A stretch of 64,000 nucleotides of DNA. It comes from Whalleya microplaca (lineage: Eukaryota; Ascomycota; Sordariomycetes; Xylariales; Xylariaceae). The notes below the pieces were generated by a model. It saw only the letters and a program-made list of their open reading frames with translations, did not search any database and was not told the origin of the DNA. Within the stretch, counting starts at the first letter, position 1. Each line of letters starts with the position of its first letter. Both the position numbers and the translations under genes were made by a program. The DNA lies in the NCBI GenBank assembly GCA_022497155.1, contig MU385757.1:186001-250000 (forward strand), written 5' to 3'. Of this stretch, positions 1-10,718 are shown one piece after another.

Positions 1-2739
1 GTCGACGTTGACGGCCAATCCCTAGTCCCTATCGGCAGCACCGGTGAGCTCTGGCTCGAAGGGCCACTCGTCGGCAACGGCTACCTGGGTGATAGTGACA
101 AGACAGCAGCCGCGTTCGTCACGGATCCAGAGTGGCTGCTACACGGTGTAGATGGCCGCCCTGGACGCCATGGTCGGCTTTACAGGACTGGCGATCTCGT
201 GCGGTATAGCGGTGCAGACGGCTCTCTCGTCTTTGTTGGTAGGAAGGACATGTCGCAGGTCAAGATCAACGGCCAGCGCGTGGAGCTGGGTGAGGTTGAA
301 TACCATGTGCAAGCCTGTATCCCAGAGCAGGTTGTGAGCCAAGTCGTAGCTGAGGTTGTAACGCCTCGGCATAGTGGAAACGCCATGCTAGTGGCTTTCC
401 TTGAGACGGGCTCTTCTTCTGACGCTGGAGCTATCGACGCTTCCTTTGGTCTAGGAGAGAAGCTGAGCTCGCGAGTACCGATCCATATGATACCATCAGC
501 CTATATCCCTCTTGAGAAGATACCCCTGACGGCAAACGGCAAGACGGACCGCAAGCGTCTTCAAGAGATGGGCAAGGACCTCACGCGGGCCCAGCTGCGC
601 CCAAGTGGCTCTTCCGAGTCAGGCTCTCGGGGATCAAGCCGACCAGCGACAGCTATGGAGAAGAAATTACAGTACCTATGGGCAGCGGCACTGAAAGTGG
701 ACCCGCAACAGATTGAGACAAGCGACAGTTTCTTCCGCATGGGAGGAGACAGCATCGTGGCGATGCGGCTGGTGACCGCTGCTCGAGACATGGGCTTGTC
801 CCTGTCCGTAGCCGATATCCTCAAGAACCCGAAGCTAGATGATATGGCTCGAGTGTTGCAGCCCCTCCAAAAGGGAATAGCTGGTCAAGAGCTCATGCTG
901 CAGGAGCCGATAGAATTTGATCCTTTGCCATACGAGCCCTTCTCGCTCCTCCCTCGCGATGTCAACACGGCGGCTCTCTGGCGTCGCCTCCCCGAATACG
1001 GCATCATGCGTGACGCAGTCCACGACATCCTCCCTGTTACGGATCAACAAGCTAGACTGATATCCCTGACGTACACGGCGAACCGCGGCATGCTCCTCTA
1101 CCACACCCTAGACGGCCATGGCGCCCCTGACGTCTTCCGTATGCGCGCCGTATGCCGCGAACTCATCCAGCGCTTCGATATGCTACGTACCGTCTTCGTC
1201 GCACACGGCTCCAACTTCTTGCAAGTCGTGCTACGAGATCTGGCCCTCGAAATTCCCGTCCTCGCCACGAACCATCGTGATCTAGAGGACTGCGTCGAGG
1301 ACATCCGGCGGTACGACAACGGGCGGGCTAGCCTTCGCTTTGGCTCACCGCTCGCGGGCTTTGCCATCATCCACCAGACGCGCATTAACAAGTGGCGGCT
1401 CGTGGCGCGTATGTCTCACGCGCAACATGATGGCATGAGCTTGCTGAAGATGTGGAGTGCGTTCGAGGAACTGTATAACAAGCACGAGGAGCCGTTCAAC
1501 CCACCACAGCTCCTCCCACCGGACGTCGATCCGCGTCTCACACCTCCTCGCTCGCCTGACATATCTGCCGCCGACAGCATCATCAACGCCAAGTCTTCGA
1601 TGCAGCAGGCCTCATTCAGCCAGCACATGCTCGCCCTCAACCACATGGATAAACAGGCCGCGCACAGGCACTGGCGCAACCTTCTGAAGGGCTCGTCCCC
1701 GACCGTGCTCCGCCCGCAGCCAAGCCACACCCTACGCATTGGCGAGGGGCCTTGTGTGGTGCGCGAGATACCGCGTGCGACACTGCCGCCGTGCGATTAT
1801 ACCTTCTCCACTGTCCTCAAGGCGGCGTGGGCATACGTGCTCGCGCGCGCGGCCGCGAGCGATGATATCGTCTTCTCGACGCTCACGCACGGGCGCGGGC
1901 TGCAGGGCAGCCAGGAGGCATTTGGCCCGTGTGTCAATATCGTGCCGACGCGCGTGAAGTTCCAGGACGGCTGGAGGGCGACGGACCTGATGAGCGCCGT
2001 GCATACCCAGCATGTCGCGAGCATGCCGTTCGAGCAGCTAGGCTCACGGGAGATCGTGAGAGAGTGCACAGACTGGCCGCGGTGGATGTTCGCCGGGTCG
2101 GTGGTGTATCATCATAACTTCGAAGATGGCGATGGGCCGTCTGATGATGTCTACACTCGCAGCATGCATGAAGGGGAGGACGACACGGGCGATGCCGGGG
2201 ATGTGGATAACGTAGATGTTCACGTCACGAGCAAACCGAGCGAGGATGGCAAGGCGTTCAGGATCGAGCTGAGCTTTGCCGTGGGCACGGTATCAGATAG
2301 GATGGCAAGTCTGCTGCTGTCAAAACTATGCGAGACCATCAGCCTGTTCCATCGTGCTGATGATATGCCGTTGCCGTCGAGGACGGACTTGAAGTCGTTG
2401 GCAGCTTCGCTGCCACAGGCAGTGAATCCTGGTGGGCACGACGGCCTGTTACTGGAGCCGACGACGGAAGAGGTCATGGTTGCGGAGCTGTGTCCAGAGG
2501 AGCTCAGGGATGCGCTGGTGGCGTCGTGGGCCGAGGCGCTGGGCTGTAAGGTGGAGATGGTGCCACGGGCTGATGATGCGGCATCGTTCTTTGATTTAGG
2601 CGGCGATATCGTATGTGCTTCCGTGCTGTCGGCGCATATGCAACGGCAGGGATACGATCTGAGCGTTGAGGATGTCCTGGAGAATCCGATCATCTGCCAG
2701 CAGCTCGGCTTGCTTGCTTGGCGGTTGCTGAGGATATGA
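1..2739 (+). CDS. Non-ribosomal peptide synthetase, C-terminal part (A-T-C-T), open at left edge
   Basis: The frame is open from base 1 and stops at 2737-2739, giving 912 visible residues, so the start lies outside the window. Domains in order: the end of an adenylation domain with core motifs YRTGDLVR and NGKTDRKRL; a carrier domain with FFRMGGDSI (Ser near residue 251, codon 751-753); a condensation domain with SHAQHDG (His near 473, Asp near 477) and GPCVNIVPTRV; and a last carrier-like domain with FFDLGGDIV. The first His of the usual HHxxxDG is Ser, which is common in fungal NRPSs, and the catalytic His and Asp are kept. In the last carrier the modified Ser is Ile (codon 2608-2610), so it should not be loaded. 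No thioesterase or reductase follows, so the condensation domain may release the product. No intron is needed. The product is unknown without the upstream modules. Confidence 0.93.
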   Translation, partial: VDVDGQSLVPIGSTGELWLEGPLVGNGYLGDSDKTAAAFVTDPEWLLHGVDGRPGRHGRLYRTGDLVRYSGADGSLVFVGRKDMSQVKINGQRVELGEVEYHVQACIPEQVVSQVVAEVVTPRHSGNAMLVAFLETGSSSDAGAIDASFGLGEKLSSRVPIHMIPSAYIPLEKIPLTANGKTDRKRLQEMGKDLTRAQLRPSGSSESGSRGSSRPATAMEKKLQYLWAAALKVDPQQIETSDSFFRMGGDSIVAMRLVTAARDMGLSLSVADILKNPKLDDMARVLQPLQKGIAGQELMLQEPIEFDPLPYEPFSLLPRDVNTAALWRRLPEYGIMRDAVHDILPVTDQQARLISLTYTANRGMLLYHTLDGHGAPDVFRMRAVCRELIQRFDMLRTVFVAHGSNFLQVVLRDLALEIPVLATNHRDLEDCVEDIRRYDNGRASLRFGSPLAGFAIIHQTRINKWRLVARMSHAQHDGMSLLKMWSAFEELYNKHEEPFNPPQLLPPDVDPRLTPPRSPDISAADSIINAKSSMQQASFSQHMLALNHMDKQAAHRHWRNLLKGSSPTVLRPQPSHTLRIGEGPCVVREIPRATLPPCDYTFSTVLKAAWAYVLARAAASDDIVFSTLTHGRGLQGSQEAFGPCVNIVPTRVKFQDGWRATDLMSAVHTQHVASMPFEQLGSREIVRECTDWPRWMFAGSVVYHHNFEDGDGPSDDVYTRSMHEGEDDTGDAGDVDNVDVHVTSKPSEDGKAFRIELSFAVGTVSDRMASLLLSKLCETISLFHRADDMPLPSRTDLKSLAASLPQAVNPGGHDGLLLEPTTEEVMVAELCPEELRDALVASWAEALGCKVEMVPRADDAASFFDLGGDIVCASVLSAHMQRQGYDLSVEDVLENPIICQQLGLLAWRLLRI

Positions 2740-5497
2740 GGTGGTTGTGATGGATGACACGGCCTCTAGGCAGGCCTTTCATTTTTGTGTGATACTATCT
2801 CAAACCGAGGGAAATCCTCTCCTATATCATTTGTATTTTTCTCTTTTTCTTTTGTATATCTCAGTTTAGTTTCTATTAATCTGTTCAAGATGATGTTTAG
2901 TATACCTAATATATCAAAGTAGTAAAGCAGGACACCCTGGTCTATTCTCAATCTGTGTTATCCTAACTAATTTAAGACACTGCCAACTATTAACGGAAGA
3001 CTCATGGCAGTCTGGGAAAGCTGCAGACCTTGAGTTGATGTGTTGGGAGTTGCCGGAGCACATTCCTTGATAACACCGACAAGTGCTCATCAAATCATTG
3101 ACAAGCTTCGAATTGCTATAAAGGGTTCGCGGAGAATACACTTGTTCCTTGGAGTCGAGTTTACTTGGAATCACACTGTTGATAATTGTGACGATAACTG
3201 TCTCGGTCGTATTCCGAACAAACCTGAGATTGAGGTGGTGTGTAATAGGGTTTAGGAGATGACTCCCGAGACGGCAGCTGAGATTTAACAATAGTAGTCG
3301 ACTCCGGCTGGTTCCGTGCCACTAGCTTTATTTTTAGTCTCGCCTAAAGGTACATTCCGTGCCATGTGTTACTGATAACAAAAATCTCACGGCTCTTCTT
3401 AACTTATTATAAATACAAAGTCAACGTCCCTTTTCGGGTTAGGGTGCGGAGGAATTGCTTGACCTTGAGTAGTATACTGGACTAGATCTGAACCATGGTG
3501 CCGAATAAGTCAAGGCTGTTAACGTTGAGGTCGCGTTATGAGGGAGAAACCTTGCTGCAGTTTGTGCGCCATATCCAGAAGTTGGCAGATAAAGTAACAG
3601 GAGAGATGTCTACCCATTATGCAGAAAGCTTCCTTTATGGTGATGCTGACACCAACTGGGAAAATACTGCAGAAGAGTTGGGTGGAAGCACCATCTAAGA
3701 GGCAGAAGCTTCTGACAGAATAAGCGACCATGGTTCTGTGTCTTGAGTGGCCCTGTTATGCGAGATGGTGAGGTAGATCAGCAATTGCAGCTCAGGCTTC
3801 AAGATCGGTTGGCACTCAAAAACAAAATCACTAAAGATGGTACCCTCAGAAAGGGGACAACATTTGGTAAGGTGCGCCGTCAGTTGGGCTATGTCGTTGC
3901 ACCATTGGGATAGATAAATATCTATAATTTCGATTTTTCAATTGACCTAAAGGTAATAAACGTTCTTCAAACTATTATCCTAACTACGCTATACTGTAAT
4001 AAACATACATATAATCACTGTAATAATAAAGTTACACTCGTTATAATACAATAAGTTGATTATTACGGCGTATTAAAGACATTTATATTATCCACTGTTA
4101 GGTGTTGGGGTTGGCCTGGGAGTGTAAGGGTTGGTTATTGTGAGACTTGTGTGTGTGATGAAGCTTGATTCATTGACTGCATATATTGATGAGTTCCGGA
4201 GGGACTCGTATACTGTAGCTATGGAGGAGGACTGTGACTGTGGAACCTAACAGTTTGGGAGTGAGACTGATGGCAAAGTAATCATAGCGATAGCACACTG
4301 GGAGTACAAAAGGAAATCTAGTGGAAGATCCCAGAGGGATATCTCCATCATCCGTTAATATAACACTTGTTATCCACACTCTCTCTGTATTTGGTCCTTC
4401 GGGCCGGAAAGCAGTGGTGTATTGGTCCCACCTGAGTGGCCGAGCAGAGTCGCTTAACCACAATAAACCCAGCGTATACGAATTTCGCCAGATCACGCGA
4501 TTACATGACCAGGTCGTCGAGGCCACTGTGAGGACCCAATAACCACCGAGGAGCTGGCAGATCCTGGCAAAAAGTAGGCTTAGGGTACATCAGGACGCTC
4601 GCGAGGACGTTCGTTACACAGGGCCTCTGCAGTACGCTGAGGCACCACCTTGTCGTGGGGATCAACCTCACCCAGGGTTGCCCTGCGTACCCTTCGCCGC
4701 ATCGCCCGCGAAGACCTCGAGCTGTACTCCCGCTTGCCTTGTCCTCTGTCCAGTCGCGCGTTTACCAAGGCCAGGGCGTGACTCAGTCAGTTCACAAACT
4801 GGGACAGCTTTGGAAGGGCGTTCTCCAGCTCTCTCACTGGGTCACAACTTTATTGTAGGGATCAACGTTTTGAGGCTCAGCCGGCCTGCGGATTCTCCTC
4901 TGTTTTGCTCTGGAGGAGTTTCGACTCGTCGCCCGCCCGCGTTGTTCCTTGTCCAGCTGTGTCATCACTAAGCTTAGGGCATAAGTCACGGATTACAGGC
5001 ACTGAGCCTGTTGCTGCAACCAAGAAATCTGTGCTGCTTGAGGGCACCTGAATATTTGAAGGTGTAGGTTGAGGGGAATACCCGCAATGAGGTTGACGAT
5101 GGTGATTGAATGAAAGGGAAAGGGAGGTTAGTATCTAGAAAGGCATTAAGTTCCTTACCAGAGTGCAGATGGGGTTACTAAGTAATAAGGGGAACTGAAG
5201 TTGCTGATCAAGCAGGAAGCAGATGAAACAAGCAACTAGCATTGTCGGTTGAAGTTCATTCTGAGGTCTATCTACCTAACTCATCAAGCCATCAAGCCGT
5301 ACTAAACAATGTGTATCATACCAGCTCAAGTAGCTTAATGGGTAGTCCAACCAACCGTGTCCTGCGTACTCCAAACACCACGCCGTTCCGGTGAATATAA
5401 ATGCTACAAAGGGAACTCTCATGCCATGTTGATATCGTCTTTCGTTTCCCCCCTTCCTTACCTCATCAAGCCCAACCTCATCAAACCAGTCCCATCA
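2740..5497. other. Gene-poor spacer with decayed sequence
   Basis: This 2.7 kb stretch has no ORF I can defend. Bases 2770-4100 are AT-rich. A 71-codon frame at 3040-3255 has a short stretch (LFLGVEF) that weakly recalls the LGE-xLG-type segment of copia reverse transcriptases, and 3495-3698 is another short open frame. A more GC-rich block at about 4100-5000 begins near TGTTGGGG (4103), as many LTRs do, but I found no matching right end. A decayed retroelement is the likeliest origin, by inference only. Confidence 0.35.
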
Positions 5498-7303
5498 TCA
5501 CCCGTTCACACGTACACCCACTGGGTACTGCGAGCTGTCGTCCAAGAAACGGCCCTTATCATCGCCGATCTTCCTCCTGAACAGCGACAAGTCCTTGAGC
5601 AGATCGTCCATGTACTCCTGCATATCGCTCGCGCGCTCCTCGTACACATCGGACGAATAGCCATCATCATCCTCATAAAACGCCTCATCAACCAGGCTCT
5701 GCCTCTGACTCCTCGTTCCCTCGCCCTCACCCGCATCCGTCTCGACCTCAACCCCACCTGCCAAGCCCAAGCCCTCCTCGGGCTCCTTCGCAACGACCTT
5801 GACCTCGGGGATGGGGTTCTTCAGGCTATCGAGCGCGAGCTTGAGGTGCAGGCGCAACGCCTCGTTCTCGGTCTGCAGACTCCGGATCTTGCCGTCGGCG
5901 ACGAGCGAGCGCTCCTCCATCATGCGCTGCATGGCGACGACGCGGTTCTGGTACTCCTCGAGGCGCTCCTCGCTCTCGCGGGCGTCGCGCTCGCGGCGCC
6001 GCGTCTCCGACACCGACAGCTGCAGCGCGCGGATCTCCTCCGCCATCGCCGCGATCTGCGCGTCCCGCTCCCCCGCGCTGATCTGGTCCTGGTTCACCAC
6101 CGCGCGCGTGCGGATCCGCTTCGCCTGGTCCGCGTACCGCAGCGTCGACAGCGTCTCCTCGTAGTCCGAGGGCGCGATGCACGCGATCATCGCCGTCTTG
6201 CTGTTGCCCCCCAGCGAGTCCTTCAACAGCCACGTCAGGATCGAGTCCCGGTACGGGACTACGTCCCGGCTGCGCTTGCCCCCGCCGCGCTGCTGCTGCT
6301 TCGGGTCCGCGAGCGCCGCGATCACGCGCCCGAGGGTCGTGAGCGATTTGTTGATGTTGCTGCCCTCGCGCAGGCGGGCGCCGGTGGCCTCGGTGGACTT
6401 GGCGCGCTCGGAGCCGGCGAGGTCGACGAGGCGGATGCGCGAGCTGCGCTCCGTCGTCTCGTCGGTGTCCATGTCGTGGTGGATCTGCTTGAGCATGATG
6501 GTGAAGACGGCGTGGCTGCGGGAGCTGGTGTCGTTCATCTTGGTGCTCGCCGTCGTGCGGCTGGCGTCGCCCGCCTGCATGTACCGCAGGATCTCGTTGA
6601 GGTTGCGCACCGGCACGTCCGTCAGGTCCTTCACGTAGGGCCCCTCCGTCGGCGACTCCCGGATCTTCAGGTAGTACGGCCCCTGGTTCGGCACCACCGG
6701 CACGAGCAGGTCGCGCACGTGCTCGTTGTAGACTTCGAAGTAGGACGCTCGCACGTGGTAGGAGATGTTGGGCGTTTCCTGCTGCGCGGCTTCGATGCGT
6801 TGGAAGAGGTCCTCGCAGGTCCGTGGGATAAGCCCGGGTTGCTCAGGCGTGCCCATCATGGTATACGACTTGCCGGAGCCGGTCTGGCCGTAGGCGAAGA
6901 TACAGGTATGGTAACCTTCAAAGTTGTGGTCGAGGAACTCCTCGCCCAGACTGTTGTACACATCTTCCTGATGTGCGTAATGGTTATCGTCTAGGTCGTG
7001 GCTCCAGAACGAATTATCAAACGTGAATGATTTCTCCTCAATGACTTTCCGAGTCTTGGATCTGGCATTCGCTGGGTCGTGGTCATTCGGCACATGTAGT
7101 ATAGTCCTCTGTGTTATCGGGTCCATGCTAATCAGGCATCTTGCACCACGTTGGAGTTCTGTATGATTGCATTTTTGTCAGTTTTTCCATTCCCAACTTC
7201 TATCACATATTGAAATCCCGAGTTGATTGAGAAACGTACCTCTGGGCAAGAAAGCCCGAACCCTCACAACAACCCTCACATTACCGCCACCATCCATTCT
7301 CAT
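5498..7303 (-). CDS. Short kinesin-3-type motor protein
   Basis: Two exons, 7303-7240 and 7158-5498, separated by an 81-base intron, give 574 residues. The joined protein starts with a kinesin-3 beta-1 strand (NVRVVVRVRAFLPRE). It has the P-loop GQTGSGKS near residues 112-119, switch I NDTSSRSH, switch II VDLAGSE, and the LLKDSLGGNSKTAM segment, so the motor looks catalytically intact. A predicted coiled coil follows (about residues 375-470), then an acidic tail. No FHA or PH domain is present, unlike full-length Unc104/KIF1 motors of 1,500 residues or more. It resembles the short fungal kinesin-3 class (UncB or NcKin3 type) in layout. An in-frame upstream ATG at 7369 would add 22 residues; I prefer 7303 because the conserved fold starts just after it. 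It should move cargo along cytoplasmic microtubules. Confidence 0.88.
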
Positions 7304-7369
7304 GTGCGGTGGTAGGCCATCGCGAGAGCGTAGGGAAGGGGTGGAAGCGGAAGAGCGAATGGACTTCAT

Positions 7370-7935
7370 ATCCGATGGCGGTAGTTGAGGTCCCAGCAAC
7401 ATTCCATCCAATGTCAAACATATATCTTCTATTGTATCGCGAGTTCGCTGGTGAGTACATGGAATGCCGTACACAGGCATCTGAATTCACTGTATGACCG
7501 CTGGTGGGTCCGGTGATTGGTATTTACCTTGGCTCGTTGCCACGGCAGCGGCGCCGCGAAACACGCTAACGCCTGCTAATTAACAGGGACTACCCCGCGA
7601 TTTAGTGATGCTTAGGCGGCTACCCGCTGAGGCAGCTGATGGAGCGGCAGTGCTGGATCACATAGGTGTGCACCTTGGAAGAATTGATAGGATGGTCATG
7701 CACTCTTTTGAAATTTTGAAAATGACTTGAGGCGGGAAAGTTTGAGATTTATAGTGGCTTGCATATTGTTTATGATACTCCTTTGTTTGCAGCGCCATCT
7801 ATGCATATTCTAACCCGGAAACCAACGCCCACTACACAGTCATCCTGACTTTGAGTCTATATATTCCATGTAGTCTAGATAAACGCCGTAAGCTGAAACC
7901 TGATTTATGACGTATCTAACTTGCGTGGATAATGT
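7370..7935. other. Spacer between kinesin start and next gene's 3' end
   Basis: The right part of the kinesin promoter and the 3' side of the next minus-strand gene lie here. I see no coding signal or repeat. Confidence 0.4.
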
Positions 7936-9750
7936 TTATGCCTTTACGAGACCTTTCCCAAATAACTCATTGCCGACTTCCCTGATAAGTGGCTCATCCG
8001 GAAATTGCTTCCTCTTCGCCAACACAGTGCCCTGGGCATCCATGGATCGCAACAGGTCTATCAGCTCTCCTTCCAACGGCATGCAATAAGCTAGGAAGCC
8101 TAATGCCATTAATATGCCGTGTAGTACTTCTTTCGAAGACTCCTCCTGTGAGATAGCCTCCAATGCTGATGCCGCCAGTTCTACCTGATCTCCTTCTGGA
8201 AGGACGTCTTTTGACTCCTCTCTCTTCGCACAGGTTGCGGCGGCAATATTAAAGAACAACGACGTCGCCGCGACTCGGACATTGCTATGGCCGTCATCGA
8301 GGAAACTGGTTGATATAAGCTGAGTGATTGCGCTTCGTAAGGTTTCTGCCGGTCCGAGGATCTGATCGGGATAGAGTGGACTTGAGAACAGGTTACAAGC
8401 CATCTGCAATGTTACCAGTCGCAACGCGTAGGGGCACTCAGAATCGGAATTCACTTTGTCCAGGATGGTGATGACTGTCTTATGACCAGTCTCCTCCGCT
8501 AAGAAACCGCTCACACGTGGGTCAACGAGTGCGCATCGGAAGAGGTCTACAACGGTAAACAAGATTTCCTTGGGCAAGTCTGCTACGGCAGAACGTAGAA
8601 AGTTCGCGAAAGCCGGGAGATCTGGTATGGTAGCCTCGGCGGGGCCTTCATTTGATCGGATTTCGATAAAACGCTTGACCCCTTGGATGGAGGGATCCTC
8701 GGCTTTGGTGCCGAGCTTCGACAGAAGCTTCGATAGGGGAGGGACTTTTTGATATAACACGGGCTTCGACTCTGATGCATTCGAAAAATGAGGCAGGTTG
8801 AGCAATCGGTGTGGATGGGCCGGGACTGCCATATGCGCCAGAAGTCCAACTGTGCCCCTTAGACGAGCTGCATCTGCTCCCATCCATCGCTCCTCTTGCT
8901 TCCCGTGGACGAAGGTGATGAAGCTAGGCGTCGCACTGATCTGGTATTGCTTGCCGACATCGAAAGCCTGAGACGTGTCAACCTTAATCAAGGTGACGTT
9001 CTTCCCATGTTCCGCGGCCAAGCTATCATACAGGGGATATAGCGTTTTGCAAGGAGGACAAGTTGCCGAAGTGAAGAAAATAATTGCACAGTGTTTCTTA
9101 GCCTTTTCCATCACCTCATCCAACTGCCGGAGACTAGTGACGTTTACTACGGTTGAAGTTTGAGGAGCTGGCGCAGTTGCAGTCGTAGCTGGAGCACCGT
9201 TGGGTTGACGTTGCGCATTGCCCTGGATGCCAAGCAATCCACCATGTTGAGCCTTTCTCTGCTCAACCATCTGTGCCAGCTGGGGCTGCAGCATTCTGCC
9301 AAATGGAGAATCGAGCACAGCCTGAGGCATGTTGGTGATGTGTTCCGGGATACCTTTCCCAAGCAAGAATTGAGCAAAGTCATGACTGAAATTGTTGCAG
9401 TTATGCCGGAATAGATCGTATGCCTACGCGAAGTCAACGGCCTGTTCTAAGTGAGTTCGTCTCATTGGTAAACTTACTTCGGGGGTGTATATCTCTCGGA
9501 GTGAGTCGAGATATTCAAGGATCACTTCAAGTGGCAGCTCAGTCTGACCGAGATGGATACGTTGTAAAGGTTGACCTAAGTGAGAGGTTCCGGGCCGTAT
9601 CGTATTTATGCCACCATCATAAACGTACTCTGTGCCTTCTAACTCGATTGAGGTGTGGTAGACGGCATCGAGCTGAAATCCTAGAAAGCTCATTGACATC
9701 TGCTTGGCTAGGCCTCCCGAGAGGTCGTAGACAAGGAGGTGAACGTCCAT
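7936..9750 (-). CDS. PPPDE peptidase / thioredoxin / PUL three-domain protein
   Basis: Exons 9750-9478 and 9423-7936, joined in phase 0 (donor GTAAGT, acceptor TAG), give 586 residues. Residues 1-130 are a PPPDE (DeSI-type deSUMOylating or deubiquitinating isopeptidase) domain. Its catalytic pair is visible: His near 32 in VYHTSI and Cys near 100 in RHNCNNFS, the latter restored only by splicing. A thioredoxin domain follows, with CPPC at about 213-216 and the cis-Pro loop SATPSF. The C-terminal 280 residues match a PUL domain, the alpha-helical module that binds the AAA ATPase Cdc48/p97 in Ufd3/PLAA. The combination suggests a redox-linked ubiquitin or SUMO protease recruited to Cdc48; the domain order is known in fungi, but the cellular role is inferred. 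Confidence 0.9.
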
Positions 9751-10718
9751 TGTGGAGATTTATGTACGGTTTACTAGAGCTGGTTGGTGGATAGGCTTTC
9801 TCGAATCCGTGACGTTTTATTTGCAGGAGGCGTAAGGAATTATACCGTGTCAACTTGGCAATGAAATAGGGGGGAAATAGCGATGCATGTATAGATATCG
9901 AGGTGAGCGACGATTTAACGGAAAGGAAATGATTGCGACTGGCTAAGAATCATATAGAATTCGAGTAAAGGTAGTATAGCGGCAAGGCAAGCACAGCAAC
10001 TGCGTAACCTGTGTTCTGTAGGTTTCTATGTAGATTGTCATGTGGCTGCTTACATATTCATTTGATGTGGCGGTGCTAGTGGCTGGGCCATGAAAGAGGC
10101 GAAACCATGAAAAGGCTTGGCAGGCTTGGCGTGTACAGATTACTAGGAACGTGATACGCTAATCCGTATGTAATACGCTAATAAGTTGTCTCGCAGGCAA
10201 AGAACTGGGGAAAAGATCAAGGATCTAGATTGGCGGCCAAGTATTCCGTACTAACTCAAATGCCAAGTGCCGTCTGTTGCCAAGTTGTGCATGTGTTTTT
10301 TCGTGTGCCTGCGTGGTGCAGTAAGTACTGGTGCAGTAAGTACTGGTGCTCAGTCCCCTGGATAAGAACCTGGACAGGACAAGACATTTGACGGTCGAAA
10401 TTGAAACGAAAATCTTCGAGATTGCCATTTTGAACACATTCCGCTATTCCCTACCCTCCCTCGTCTCTCTCTTCTTTTTTCTTCTCGTTTACCCTTTTTG
10501 ACGAAAAGCCCCCTATTTCGGCATTGATCCTCGCATACGGCACATACGGTACACCTACTTGATGACTTTTCAATCGCGTCGTTTGCCGTCGCTCGCTTAA
10601 TTCCCCCCCTCCCTCCTCTCCGTTCTCTATCTGTCTTCTTCTACCTATCCCGTGTTCCACCAACCCCTTATCTTCCCCATCCGTCTGTGTGTGGGGGATG
10701 CTTAGCACGTGAAAGGTT
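9751..10718. promoter_or_regulatory. Divergent intergenic region
   Basis: This 968-base gap separates divergently transcribed genes, so it should hold both promoters. The right half (10440-10700) is a pyrimidine-rich leader typical of fungal 5' UTRs. A 14-base unit (gtgcagtaagtact) occurs twice at about 10315-10345. No TATA box stands out. Confidence 0.4.

Noticed and set aside
4425..4500. Possible tRNA gene (A-box-like TGGCCGAGCAG)
   Set aside because: No B box and no foldable acceptor stem at the right distance.
5357..6994. 545-codon open frame antisense to the kinesin gene
   Set aside because: It is the exact antisense of a GC-rich conserved motor domain. Its sequence is Arg/Leu/His/Val-rich low complexity with no domain, a known by-product of codon bias.
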